A DNA stretch of 64,000 nucleotides from Pueribacillus theae (GTDB taxonomy: Bacteria > Bacillota > Bacilli > Bacillales > UBA6769), in NCBI RefSeq assembly GCF_003097615.1, contig NZ_QCZG01000001.1, positions 205,307-269,306 of the forward strand, written 5' to 3'. How positions within the stretch are numbered: position 1 is the stretch's first letter; each line of letters begins with the position of its first letter. Of this stretch, positions 47,840 through 56,678 are shown in pieces. The position numbers were made by a program, and so were the translations under genes. The notes beneath the pieces were generated by a model. That model saw only the letters and a list, made by a program, of their open reading frames with translations. It searched no databases and was not told the DNA's origin.

Positions 47840-48589
47840 GTGAAACAAGGGAATGACACAGGCTACGAGCATTTTCCGAACCAAGATAATACAGAAACGA
47901 ATAAAGAAAATAAAGATTCAACCGTTACCAATATTCAACAGCTTGGCCAAACGAACGTTCCTCAATTGGAACAATCCAATATCCATTGCTTAACAATTGT
48001 CGGTCAAATTGAAGGCCATATTCAACTGCCGCCTCAAAACAAAACGACGAAATATGAACATGTCATACCGCAAATCGTGGCAATCGAACAAAACCCGAAA
48101 ATAGAGGGGCTGCTAATTATATTGAACACAGTTGGAGGAGACGTTGAAGCTGGGTTGGCGATTGCGGAGATGGTCGCTTCACTGTCGAAGCCTACCGTTT
48201 CTCTCGTGCTGGGAGGAGGCCATTCAATTGGCGTTCCGATTGCGGTTGCATCCGATTATTCTTTTATTGCAGAAACCGCAACCATGACGATTCATCCGAT
48301 TCGATTGACCGGGTTAGTGATTGGTGTTCCGCAAACGTTTGAGTATCTTGAAAAAATGCAGGAGCGTGTGATCAAATTTGTAACTTCCCACTCGAAGATT
48401 ACTGAAGAAAAATTCAGAGACTTGATGCTTTCGAAAGGGAATCTTACGAGAGACATTGGAACAAATGTCGTTGGTGAAGATGCTGTTAGCTTTGGTCTGA
48501 TTGATGAGGTTGGCGGGGTTGGTGCTGCGATGGAAAAGTTAAATGATTTCATCGGACGTTCAAAAGAAAAAGAGGATCTTTTACAATGA
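47840..48589 (+). CDS. tepA: ClpP-like protease TepA (translocation-enhancing)
   Basis: GTG 47840, eight bases after GGAAGGTGG, gives 249 residues; TTG 47837 is an equal alternative. After a polar N-terminus of about 40 residues comes a ClpP-fold domain. The serine nucleophile is in GGGHSIGVP and the histidine in [28 protein letters not shown] shapes the oxyanion region. B. subtilis TepA (YmfB) occupies the same site and has been linked to protein export and spore protein breakdown. It overlaps ylzJ by four bases. Confidence 0.93.
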   Translation: MKQGNDTGYEHFPNQDNTETNKENKDSTVTNIQQLGQTNVPQLEQSNIHCLTIVGQIEGHIQLPPQNKTTKYEHVIPQIVAIEQNPKIEGLLIILNTVGGDVEAGLAIAEMVASLSKPTVSLVLGGGHSIGVPIAVASDYSFIAETATMTIHPIRLTGLVIGVPQTFEYLEKMQERVIKFVTSHSKITEEKFRDLMLSKGNLTRDIGTNVVGEDAVSFGLIDEVGGVGAAMEKLNDFIGRSKEKEDLLQ

Positions 48590-48807
48590 TTCATTATACG
48601 ATTATGCCGTATGAAGCCGTTTTTTCTACCCAAGAGGAGAAATCGAATGAACGAATCGTCCAGTTAAATAACGTGCAGCTCGTTGTGCAGCCAAAAGACG
48701 ATAAATGGGAAATTATCCGTTTAATTAGCACCGATCCAAATGATTACTTAAACACTAGCTATCAGCCAGGCCAAATGATTTCTTTTAAGCCCTCTTTCAG
48801 TAGTTGA
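48586..48807 (+). CDS. ylzJ: YlzJ-like protein
   Basis: The 73-residue protein begins [13 protein letters not shown] and ends in a [10 protein letters not shown] motif, the pattern of the YlzJ family found after tepA in Bacillaceae. The function is unknown. The ATG overlaps the tepA stop (ATGA), so the two are likely cotranslated. There is no membrane segment. Confidence 0.85.
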   Translation: MIHYTIMPYEAVFSTQEEKSNERIVQLNNVQLVVQPKDDKWEIIRLISTDPNDYLNTSYQPGQMISFKPSFSS

Positions 48808-48852
48808 ATAATTCCAATTATGCTATAATATAGCAAGGAAAAACGTCAAGAT

Positions 48853-48878
48853 AAGCAGCCATTTAGGGCTGCTTTTTG
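48853..48878 (+). terminator. Intrinsic terminator after ylzJ
   Basis: AAGCAGCC (48853-48860) and GGCTGCTT (48867-48874) are complementary over 8 bp and end in five T residues. The rest of the 48808-49117 gap is repeat copy B and the spoIIIE ribosome binding site. Confidence 0.85.
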
Positions 48879-49056
48879 TTAATAGTGCGTATTCAAAAAG
48901 GAGGACAACGAGAGGTAAGAAGATCGAGGAAGAGCAAGCTGACGAAGAGATTCGTAGCCTATTAAGGAAGTTCGACTAAAAGCATCACGTCCTGTGATAA
49001 CGTCGAACTGACTTACCTCCTGTAAGCCTCCGGACTTTTTGAACCACCTCTAATAA
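48879..49056 (+). repeat. Long structured repeat element (copy B) before spoIIIE
   Basis: The core from TTCAAAAAGG (48892) to TTTTTGAAC (49044) matches copy A at 18309-18448 apart from a 37-base extra block (48912-48948) and a few substitutions. GTTCGAC (48970-48976) pairs with GTCGAAC (49002-49008), and the hairpin CTTAC-CTCCT-GTAAG lies at 49012-49026. The extra block contains GAGGTAAG (48912-48919), the exact complement of CTTACCTC (49012-49019). It lies directly after the ylzJ terminator. No coding frame of note is present. Confidence 0.85.
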
Positions 49057-49117
49057 CAATGATTTTGGCTCCCCCGTCCACATACAAATGAGTCAATAAG
49101 CCTTGGGAGATGAGCGA

Positions 49118-51415
49118 ATGGCTAAAAAGAAACGCAGAAAGAAAGAAAAGTGGCAGCAGCAATTTACATATGAAATTATCGGTCTTTTACTCCTTGCTTC
49201 AGTGGTCATCGGTTTGGCTGAGCTTGGCCGTGTAGGAGGATGGATTCAATATCTAGCCCGGTTTGTGGCGGGTGAATGGTACTCGATTTTTCTTTTAGGA
49301 TTTATTATTGTCTCGTTTTATCTCATTGTGAAACGATCCTTGCCCTCCTTTTGGTCACGCAGGCTGGCAGGCGTTTATATTGTCTTTCTTTCTCTATTAA
49401 TGTTGACACATGTTAAGTTGTTTAAGTTGATTTCCAAAGAAGGAATGGAAGATGGATCGGTCATCAATCATACCGTTAAAAGATTGCTGAGCGGGGATCC
49501 CTCTGTAGAAACAGGCGGGGGGATGGTTGGCGCACTAAGCTTCGCCTTTTTTTACCAGCTTTTCGATGAAGGGGGTACGGTGTTTATCTCCTTTATTCTG
49601 CTAATCATCGCGATTTTACTTATTACAGGAAAGTCACCTTTAAGGTTTTTCATACATGTAATAAATAAGATGGCTGGTTTTCTGCTAAATTCAGTTAAAG
49701 AAATGGCGAATGATTTTAAACAATGGAGGCAATCATTAGTTGAAAAAAAGGTAAAGAAAAAACAAAGAGAAAAAGCATCCAAAGAAAAACGCCGGAAAGA
49801 ACCGCTTACCGAACAATCAGATGTACAAGAAATTGAATTGGATAGCGAGCCAATCATCGAGGATTTCGCTGAAAGTATTGAACAGCTGTCTTTTAAAGAA
49901 GTAAAGCAGGAAAACAAAAGCAAAGCTGTAACAAAAGATGAAAATCTTGAAGAGCCACTTAATGAACCATTTTCAATCAATGAAGTTGAAAATGAAACGT
50001 ATGAACTCCCGCCGCTGAGCTTGTTGAATATGCCTAATAAAACGAACCAAAATCGGGATAGAAGCCATATTTCTCGGAATGTAAAAAAACTTGAACAAAC
50101 ATTTGAGAGCTTTGGTGTAAAAGCAAAAGTATTAAAAGTTCATTTAGGCCCCGCAGTAACGAAATATGAAGTACATCCTGCCGTTGGGGTTAAGGTAAGT
50201 AAAATTGTCAATTTAAGCGATGACTTGGCCTTAGCGCTTGCAGCGAAAGATATACGGATTGAAGCGCCGATTCCAGGAAAATCAGCGGTTGGAATTGAAG
50301 TCCCAAACAAAGAAGTTTCGCTCGTATCATTGCGCGAAGTGATCGAGTCATCAAATTACCAACAACATAAATCAAAACTGTCAATCGCGCTTGGCAGGGA
50401 TATTTCGGGTGAACCGTTAGTTGCCGATTTAGTCCGGATGCCGCACTTGCTTGTCGCAGGAGCAACGGGAAGCGGAAAAAGTGTATGCATTAATGGCATT
50501 ATTACTAGTTTGTTGATGAAGGCAAAGCCCCATGAAGTCAAATTGATGATGATTGATCCGAAAATGGTTGAATTAAATGTTTATAATGGGGTACCTCATT
50601 TATTAACGCCTGTTGTTACTGATCCGAAAAAAGCATCTCAAGCTTTAAAAAAGGTCGTCGATGAAATGGAAAGAAGGTATGAGCTCTTTTCCCATACGGG
50701 CACAAGAAATATAGAAGGCTATAATGAATGGATACGGCGCCACAATCAGGAAGGGGACAGCCAGCCGTTTCTTCCGTACATCGTCGTCATTGTCGACGAG
50801 CTTGCCGATTTAATGATGGTTGCTTCAAGAGATGTCGAAGAAGCCATTACGAGGCTTGCCCAAATGGCGAGAGCCGCGGGCATTCATTTGATTATAGCGA
50901 CACAACGCCCTTCTGTTGATGTCATAACAGGTGTGATCAAAGCGAATATACCGTCCCGGATTGCTTTTAGCGTATCTTCTCAAGTTGATTCAAGGACCAT
51001 TCTTGACATCGGGGGGGCTGAGAAGCTTCTTGGACAAGGGGATATGCTGTTCTTGCCTGTTGGGGCATCGAAGCCAGTACGAATCCAAGGTGCCTTTCTA
51101 TCAGATGAAGAAGTTGAAAAAATCGTTAACTTTTCGATCTCTCAACAAAAAGCGAATTATGTTGAAGAAATGATTTCAGAGGAATCTGAGCCCGAACATG
51201 AGGAAGTGGAAGATGAGCTTTATGATGATGCCGTCCAATTAATCATTGAAAGGCAGTCGGCTTCCGTATCAATGCTCCAACGAAAATTCCGTATTGGGTA
51301 TACACGAGCGGCACGGTTAATCGATGAAATGGAAGCCCGTGGAATCGTTGGGCCGTACGAAGGCAGCAAGCCGCGGACTGTCCTTGTTTCGAAGCAGGAA
51401 GAAGCATCAGGTTAA
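49118..51415 (+). CDS. spoIIIE: FtsK/SpoIIIE-type DNA translocase
   Basis: ATG 49118 gives 765 residues (B. subtilis SpoIIIE has 787). Four N-terminal membrane helices end near residue 175. A charged linker of about 120 residues is followed by the motor: Walker A ([15 protein letters not shown], near residue 446) and Walker B ([12 protein letters not shown]). The C-terminal winged-helix gamma domain ([20 protein letters not shown]) reads polar DNA sequences. It pumps the chromosome through the sporulation septum. The gene lies where spoIIIE lies in B. subtilis, but ymfC, ymfD and ymfE do not follow it. Confidence 0.96.
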   Translation: MAKKKRRKKEKWQQQFTYEIIGLLLLASVVIGLAELGRVGGWIQYLARFVAGEWYSIFLLGFIIVSFYLIVKRSLPSFWSRRLAGVYIVFLSLLMLTHVKLFKLISKEGMEDGSVINHTVKRLLSGDPSVETGGGMVGALSFAFFYQLFDEGGTVFISFILLIIAILLITGKSPLRFFIHVINKMAGFLLNSVKEMANDFKQWRQSLVEKKVKKKQREKASKEKRRKEPLTEQSDVQEIELDSEPIIEDFAESIEQLSFKEVKQENKSKAVTKDENLEEPLNEPFSINEVENETYELPPLSLLNMPNKTNQNRDRSHISRNVKKLEQTFESFGVKAKVLKVHLGPAVTKYEVHPAVGVKVSKIVNLSDDLALALAAKDIRIEAPIPGKSAVGIEVPNKEVSLVSLREVIESSNYQQHKSKLSIALGRDISGEPLVADLVRMPHLLVAGATGSGKSVCINGIITSLLMKAKPHEVKLMMIDPKMVELNVYNGVPHLLTPVVTDPKKASQALKKVVDEMERRYELFSHTGTRNIEGYNEWIRRHNQEGDSQPFLPYIVVIVDELADLMMVASRDVEEAITRLAQMARAAGIHLIIATQRPSVDVITGVIKANIPSRIAFSVSSQVDSRTILDIGGAEKLLGQGDMLFLPVGASKPVRIQGAFLSDEEVEKIVNFSISQQKANYVEEMISEESEPEHEEVEDELYDDAVQLIIERQSASVSMLQRKFRIGYTRAARLIDEMEARGIVGPYEGSKPRTVLVSKQEEASG

Positions 51416-51476
51416 AATAGGCTTGTGAGAAGATGGATAGACTAAATATGAGTGCATATAGAAAGGAGAAGTGCCC

Positions 51477-52760
51477 ATGGCGCTAGTTGATGAACGTACA
51501 TCTGATAAACATCAGTACCGCTTGCATACAATCAAGACGAATAAATTTAAAACCATTTCAATCATCCTTCAAATGAAAAAACAGTTGACAGGAGAGGACC
51601 TAACAAAGAGAGCGCTCTTGCCATATGTTCTCCAAAGTGCGACGGAAAACTTGACTTCATCCAAAGAAATAAGAGCTCGCCTTGAGGAACTATATGGGGC
51701 CACATTAACGTGTGATTTATCAAAAAAAGGTGAAAATCATATCATCACCTTTCGATTAGATATTGCACATCAACGTTATTTGTTCAAGGAAACCGGAATT
51801 TTTGAAGAGGCAGCCCGGCTTTTATCAGATATTTTATTCCATCCTAAGGATGGCAAAAATAAAACATTTGATGAAAAGATTGTCCAAAAAGAAAAACGGT
51901 CACTAAAACAAAAAATCGAGGCGCTTTATGATGATAAAATGCGCTATGCCAATATGCGATTAATCCAGGAAATGTTTGAAAATGAACCTTACAGCCAACA
52001 CGTGTACGGAAGTCTGGAAAAAGTCGATGCGATTAATGGGGGTAACCTTTTTAAGTATTATGAGCAAGCTCTTCGCGAAGACGACATCGATCTTTATGTT
52101 GTTGGCGACATTGATCCAGAACAAGTTGAACAGGCAGCCGATCGTTTTTTCACTTTTCCATCCGATAGAAAAAATGTAAAGCGAGCTTCGTCTGTACAGC
52201 ATAAAAAGCCTCAACACGTAAAGGAGAAAATCGAAGAGCAAGAAATCAATCAAGGTAAGCTTAATATTGGCTTTCGGACAAATATTACGTTTTCAAATGA
52301 GGACTATTCTGCTCTGCAAGTGTTTAACGGAATTTTTGGCGGGTTTTCCCATTCGAAATTATTTATCAATGTAAGGGAAAAAGAAAGCCTCGCTTACTAT
52401 GCATCATCGGCAATTGAAAGCCATATTGGCATGATGATTGTTATGTCCGGCATTGATTCGAATAACTACGAAAAAACGGTTAGCATTATAAAAGAACAGC
52501 TGGATAAAATGAAAAACGGTGATTTTAGTGAATTGGAATTCGACCAAACAAAAATTATGCTAAAGAACTCCATTTTGGAAACATTGGACGATCCGAGGGG
52601 AATCGTTGAACTGCTATACCATCAAGTCATCGCCAACGTTACGTTTACGATTGATGAATGGCTGCAAGCGATTGACCGTGTCACTCGCGATGAAGTCACC
52701 AGGGTCGCGAATAAAATTGAAATGGATACGATTTATTTTTTAAAAGGAGAGGGGGCGTAA
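51477..52760 (+). CDS. ymfF: M16-like protein YmfF without zinc motif
   Basis: ATG 51477, eight bases after AAAGGAG, gives 427 residues. The fold markers of M16 are visible (RARLEELYGATLTCDLSKKG, VYGSLEKVDAINGGNLFKYY, FNGIFGGFSHSKLFINVREK) but there is no HxxEH in the first domain. It is thus the non-catalytic partner of an M16B pair, with ymfH encoding the zinc subunit. The pairing resembles AlbE/AlbF-type peptidases. Substrate is unknown. Confidence 0.9.
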   Translation: MALVDERTSDKHQYRLHTIKTNKFKTISIILQMKKQLTGEDLTKRALLPYVLQSATENLTSSKEIRARLEELYGATLTCDLSKKGENHIITFRLDIAHQRYLFKETGIFEEAARLLSDILFHPKDGKNKTFDEKIVQKEKRSLKQKIEALYDDKMRYANMRLIQEMFENEPYSQHVYGSLEKVDAINGGNLFKYYEQALREDDIDLYVVGDIDPEQVEQAADRFFTFPSDRKNVKRASSVQHKKPQHVKEKIEEQEINQGKLNIGFRTNITFSNEDYSALQVFNGIFGGFSHSKLFINVREKESLAYYASSAIESHIGMMIVMSGIDSNNYEKTVSIIKEQLDKMKNGDFSELEFDQTKIMLKNSILETLDDPRGIVELLYHQVIANVTFTIDEWLQAIDRVTRDEVTRVANKIEMDTIYFLKGEGA

Positions 52761-52763
52761 ACC

Positions 52764-54050
52764 GTGAAGCAAATTACTTTTAATCATGTCGGAGAAACAG
52801 TTTACGAACAGAAACTGCCCAATGGCCTGCATGTCGTCATTTTGCCTAAGCAAGGATTTAACAAAACATATGCTACTTTTACAACGAAATATGGTTCAAT
52901 CGATAACCAGTTTACGCCAAAAGGCAAAAAAGAAAAGGTTCGGGTGCCTGACGGCATTGCCCATTTTCTCGAACATAAACTTTTTGAAAAAGAAGACGGC
53001 GACGTTTTTCATGATTTCAGCAAACAAGGAGCATCAGCGAATGCATTTACTTCCTTTACACGTACAGCCTATTTATTTTCAACGACACAAGATGTGAAGA
53101 AAAATCTAATTACATTGCTGGATTTTGTTCAGAGCCCTTACTTTACCGAACAAACAGTAGAAAAAGAAAAAGGGATTATCGGCCAAGAAATCCGCATGTA
53201 CGATGATAACCCAGACTGGCGTGCCTATTACGGCGTCATCGAAAATATGTATCATAACCATCCGGTGAAAATTGACATTGCGGGAACGGTTGAATCGATT
53301 TCGCATATTACAAAGGACTTGCTTTATGAGTGCTATGAGACGTTTTATCATCCAAGCAACATGCTGCTGTTTATTATTGGACCGGTCAATCCTAATGAAA
53401 TTATGGCATTGATTGAAGAAAATCAAGCAAACAAGACGTTCAAGCAAGAGACGGAATTAAAGCGTTTTTTCGATGAAGAGCCAAAGCACGTTGCCGAAAA
53501 AGAAAAAATAATCCCGATGCATATTAATACGCCAAAATGCATTGTCGGCTTTAAAGAGCAGCAAGTTGGAAGGCAAGGTAATGAGCTTTTAAAGCATGAA
53601 CTTGCGATGAATGTTTTAATGGATCTAATGTTCGGCCAAAGCTCAAACAACTATGAAACGCTGTATGATGAGGGGCTCATTGATCAAAGCTTTTTTTACG
53701 ATTATTCAGAGGAAGAAAGCTTTGGATTCTCGGTCATCGGCAGCAACACTGACAAACCGAAAGAATTGGCTCATAAACTGTTTGACATGGTGAACCAATT
53801 CCGTACCCATCCACTGAACGAAGAAGATTTTTTACGCATAAAGAAAAAGAAAATTGGGTCAATCTTGCGTTCGTTTAACTCGCTCGAATATATCGCGAAT
53901 GAGTATACAAGATACCAATTTAACGGCATGAATTTGTTCGATACGACAAAAGTTCTTGAAAGCCTCACAATGGAGGATATAGAAGAAGTACTTCAGCAGC
54001 ATTTTGTTGAGGATGCATTTACCGTTTGCCAAATCGTTCCGAAAACTTAA
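52764..54050 (+). CDS. ymfH: M16-family zinc peptidase YmfH
   Basis: GTG 52764, four bases after ymfF, gives 428 residues. The zinc motif HFLEH lies in GIAHFLEHKLFEKE near residue 72, with the distal glutamate in EKGIIGQEIRMYDDNPDW. The C-terminal domain has ETLYDEGLIDQSFFYDYS. It probably forms a heterodimer with YmfF. Both genes precede the reductase ymfI as in B. subtilis. Confidence 0.93.
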   Translation: MKQITFNHVGETVYEQKLPNGLHVVILPKQGFNKTYATFTTKYGSIDNQFTPKGKKEKVRVPDGIAHFLEHKLFEKEDGDVFHDFSKQGASANAFTSFTRTAYLFSTTQDVKKNLITLLDFVQSPYFTEQTVEKEKGIIGQEIRMYDDNPDWRAYYGVIENMYHNHPVKIDIAGTVESISHITKDLLYECYETFYHPSNMLLFIIGPVNPNEIMALIEENQANKTFKQETELKRFFDEEPKHVAEKEKIIPMHINTPKCIVGFKEQQVGRQGNELLKHELAMNVLMDLMFGQSSNNYETLYDEGLIDQSFFYDYSEEESFGFSVIGSNTDKPKELAHKLFDMVNQFRTHPLNEEDFLRIKKKKIGSILRSFNSLEYIANEYTRYQFNGMNLFDTTKVLESLTMEDIEEVLQQHFVEDAFTVCQIVPKT

Positions 54051-54163
54051 AGGCAGCCATTGTAGAAATTGTAAAACACCCTAGGGGCGAGGTTCTTTAT
54101 GCAACATCGCCCCGACGAGTATTGATTCATAAAATATGATCCTGCGCAAACGGGGGAACAAAC

Positions 54164-54883
54164 GTGAAATACGCATTATTAACAGGAGCCAGCGGCGGCA
54201 TCGGCAAAGCTGCCGCATACCGGCTTGCTGAACGAGGGTATGGGCTATATTTACACTATCATAAGAATCAAGATGAAATTGAAGCGCTTAAAACACAGCT
54301 AAAACAGTTTGATCTCCCGATCCATTTGCTAAGGGCTGATTTATCAAAGAAAGAAGCTGTAAAAGAGATGCTGCCGGAGATCGTCCATGAGATCGATACT
54401 GTCATCCATAATAGCGGAAATAGCTTTTTCGGTTTAATGACGGATATGGAAGACAATGAAGTATTCGAAATGGTCCAGCTGCAAATCACGTCGCCATTTT
54501 TACTAACGAAATACCTATTGCCGAGCATGATAAGAAAAAAAAGCGGTAATATAATCGTCATTTCTTCGATATGGGGGATCACAGGCGCTTCTTGTGAAGT
54601 GTTGTACTCTATGGTAAAAGGTGGGCTTAACACGTTTGTAAAAGCCTTGGCTAAGGAAGTTGCGCCGAGTGGGATTCGAGTGAATGGGATTGCGCCAGGT
54701 GCAATCGCAACAAACATGCTTAGTCATTTGTCAAAAGCGGAAATAAGTGAACTTGAAGAGGCCATTCCAATGGGGAGACTGGGAGAACCTTCTGAAGTCG
54801 CTCATTTAGTTGACTTTTTGCTATCTAAACGATCTGCCTACATTAACGGCCAAATCATATCTATAAATGGCGCATGGTATTAA
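54164..54883 (+). CDS. ymfI: Short-chain dehydrogenase/reductase YmfI
   Basis: The 239-residue protein starts at GTG 54164 behind CGGGGGAAC. TGASGGIGKAAAYRLAERGY binds the cofactor; the catalytic serine is in IVISSIWG and the YxxxK is YSMVK. B. subtilis YmfI reduces a carbonyl intermediate in the 5-aminopentanol modification of elongation factor P, and its position next to ymfH supports the same role here. Its TAA stop codon is the first triplet of a composite repeat. Confidence 0.92.
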   Translation: MKYALLTGASGGIGKAAAYRLAERGYGLYLHYHKNQDEIEALKTQLKQFDLPIHLLRADLSKKEAVKEMLPEIVHEIDTVIHNSGNSFFGLMTDMEDNEVFEMVQLQITSPFLLTKYLLPSMIRKKSGNIIVISSIWGITGASCEVLYSMVKGGLNTFVKALAKEVAPSGIRVNGIAPGAIATNMLSHLSKAEISELEEAIPMGRLGEPSEVAHLVDFLLSKRSAYINGQIISINGAWY

Positions 54884-54936
54884 GAATAACGCGATCGCGT
54901 TCTTTCTTAGGAGGTCAGAAGTCGGAGGCCGGATTG
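54881..54936 (-). repeat. Composite repeat, minus orientation: hairpin plus heptamer array
   Basis: TAAGAATAACGC-GATC-GCGTTCTTTCTTA (54881-54909, imperfect stem) is followed by units TCAGAAG, TCGGAGG and CCGGATT. On the minus strand this reads as a heptamer array followed by TAAGAAAGAACGCG, the same order and nearly the same bases as 14993-15039. The ymfI stop codon is part of it. Confidence 0.65.
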
Positions 54937-55000
54937 GTTTAAATTCGCGAAAAAGCAAATTTATAATTTCTGCTTATCTTTTGAAAAATTAACGAAAAGG

Positions 55001-55020
55001 CTCGGCATTTGCCGAGTTTT
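55001..55020 (+). terminator. Short intrinsic terminator before rodZ
   Basis: CTCGGC (55001-55006) and GCCGAG (55011-55016), extended by A-T closing pairs, are followed by TTTTC. Confidence 0.72.
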
Positions 55021-55047
55021 CATTTATTATTAAATTTAAGTGTGTTA

Positions 55048-55076
55048 TTGTTAACGCATCAATGTGATTTTATAGA
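55048..55076 (+). promoter_or_regulatory. Sigma-A promoter of rodZ
   Basis: TTGTTA (55048-55053) and TATAGA (55071-55076) have 17-base spacing and lie just after the terminator, 17 bases before the rodZ start codon, which implies a very short leader. Confidence 0.55.
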
Positions 55077-55092
55077 GTGGCAGGTGTTATCA

Positions 55093-55974
55093 ATGTCTGA
55101 ATTGGGAGAACAGCTTAAGCAAGCTCGAATCAACAAGAAAATGTCACTTGAAGAAGTGCAGGAACTGACGAAGATTCAAAAACGCTATTTGGAATCGATT
55201 GAGGAAGGAGAGTTTGATAAACTTCCCGGTTCATTCTACACAAAAGCATTCGTGAAAAGTTATGCTGAAGCGGTTGGCTTAAACTATGATGTCTTATTAG
55301 AAGAATATGGCCATGAACTTCCAAAACTTCCTCAAACCGTTGAATCGTTTCCGCCTAGAAGATCGAGAGCTTCTATACCTTCTCCACCCAGCGGTAAATT
55401 TTTGTCTGCTTTGTCCGGCATCTTAATTTTTTTAATCATAATCGGCATCTTTGCCGTGATTTGGATGGTAAGCATTAATAAAAATAACGATGCAGGAAAA
55501 GATAACATTCGGGAAGATGAACAAGGTGTTGAAGTCAAGCAAAATGAAAATGCACTAACTGAACGAGAAACCGAGAAATCCGTTGATGAGAAATCCGTTG
55601 ATAAGGAAAGCAATGAGAATAAACAAGATGACGACGGGGAAGAAACACATGCACCATCGGGCGATGGAAAAATTGAACTCGCCAGCACGAGCGGTGATAC
55701 TTCGAATTTCATTTTGTCAGAAACGGATCAATTTCATGTTGCCTTTTCGTTTACAGGGGACTCATGGTTGAAAATCCAGGATGGAAGCGGAAAAACAGTT
55801 ATAAATCAAGGGTTTTCGAATGGCCAGGAAAAAACATTTGATTTCAGTAAGGTGTCCGATGTCCGAATTCGGATTGGCAATACTTCAAATATGAAGATGG
55901 AAGTGAATGGGGAACAAATTGAGCTGCCTTCCGGCATCGCGGCTCAAACTGTGAAAATTCACTTGCAAAAATAA
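55093..55974 (+). CDS. rodZ: Cell-shape protein RodZ (YmfM)
   Basis: ATG 55093 gives 293 residues. Residues 1-70 are an XRE-type helix-turn-helix (SELGEQLKQARINKKMSLEE) followed by a basic proline-rich juxtamembrane segment. One membrane helix lies near 105-125 (GILIFLIIIGIFAVIWMV). An acidic spacer with EKSVDEKSVDKE repeats leads to a C-terminal DUF4115 beta domain (FSFTGDSWLKIQDGSGKTVI). RodZ links MreB filaments to the wall machinery. It is directly upstream of pgsA as in B. subtilis. Confidence 0.94.
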   Translation: MSELGEQLKQARINKKMSLEEVQELTKIQKRYLESIEEGEFDKLPGSFYTKAFVKSYAEAVGLNYDVLLEEYGHELPKLPQTVESFPPRRSRASIPSPPSGKFLSALSGILIFLIIIGIFAVIWMVSINKNNDAGKDNIREDEQGVEVKQNENALTERETEKSVDEKSVDKESNENKQDDDGEETHAPSGDGKIELASTSGDTSNFILSETDQFHVAFSFTGDSWLKIQDGSGKTVINQGFSNGQEKTFDFSKVSDVRIRIGNTSNMKMEVNGEQIELPSGIAAQTVKIHLQK

Positions 55975-55984
55975 GCTAACGATT

Positions 55985-56019
55985 AAGGTCGTCTGTTGAT
56001 GGTGAAGATGGCCTTTTTT
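55985..56019 (+). terminator. Intrinsic terminator after rodZ
   Basis: AAGGTCGTC (55985-55993) pairs with GATGGCCTT (56007-56015) with two G-U pairs and runs into six T residues. Confidence 0.72.
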
Positions 56020-56082
56020 CACCTGAATTCGATTTAACTTTCATAGGGAAATAACGTTTTAACGATTATGGGGGTAATGGTT

Positions 56083-56661
56083 TTGAATTTGCCAAATAAA
56101 ATTACATTATCAAGGGTAATCCTCATCCCAATCTTTATGATTTTTATGCTTGCCCCGCTTCCAATAGGAGAATGGACGCTTTTTAAGCAAACAATACCTA
56201 TCAGCCATTTGATTGGCGCCCTTATTTTTATTTTTGCTTCAGCAACTGATTGGGTTGATGGGTATTTAGCTAGAAAATATAATCTTGTAACAAACCTGGG
56301 GAAATTTCTTGATCCGCTAGCAGACAAACTATTGGTAACAGCCGCCCTTGTATCCTTAGTGCAGCTGCAATTTGCTCCTGCCTGGATTGTCATCATTATT
56401 TTAAGCAGAGAATTTGCTGTGACCGGCATTCGTTTGATCGCTGCGGGGGAAGGAAAAGTTATCGCTGCAAGCAATATTGCGAAATGGAAAACAACTTTTC
56501 AAATTATTGCCATTGCTGCATTGCTCTTATACAACATTCCTTTCTCAGCCGTTTCGTTCCCTTTTGGCGAGCTCATGTTATGGGCGGCATTCATTTTAAC
56601 CATTTTATCTGGCATTGATTATTTTTGGAAAAACAGAGAAATTATTTTAAGTTCTAAGTAA
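56083..56661 (+). CDS. pgsA: CDP-diacylglycerol-glycerol-3-phosphate 3-phosphatidyltransferase
   Basis: TTG 56083, eight bases after a GGGGG ribosome binding site, gives 192 residues beginning NLPNKITLSRVILIPIFM; the ATG at 56077 is too close to the site. The CDP-alcohol phosphotransferase motif is complete: DWVDGYLARKYN, then GKFLDPLADK. It has several membrane helices. It makes phosphatidylglycerol phosphate from the CDP-DAG produced by CdsA. Confidence 0.96.
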   Translation: MNLPNKITLSRVILIPIFMIFMLAPLPIGEWTLFKQTIPISHLIGALIFIFASATDWVDGYLARKYNLVTNLGKFLDPLADKLLVTAALVSLVQLQFAPAWIVIIILSREFAVTGIRLIAAGEGKVIAASNIAKWKTTFQIIAIAALLLYNIPFSAVSFPFGELMLWAAFILTILSGIDYFWKNREIILSSK

Positions 56662-56678
56662 ACAAGGAGGTTCCGCTA

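Noticed and set aside
48824..48829. Perfect TATAAT after ylzJ as a promoter
   Set aside because: The -35 candidate TTGAAT is only 14 bases away and a terminator follows within 25 bases. It has an extended TG, so weak activity is possible, but I do not list it.
51477..52760. ymfF as a decayed protease
   Set aside because: Missing HxxEH is expected for the non-catalytic subunit of an M16B pair; the frame is full length and well conserved in character.
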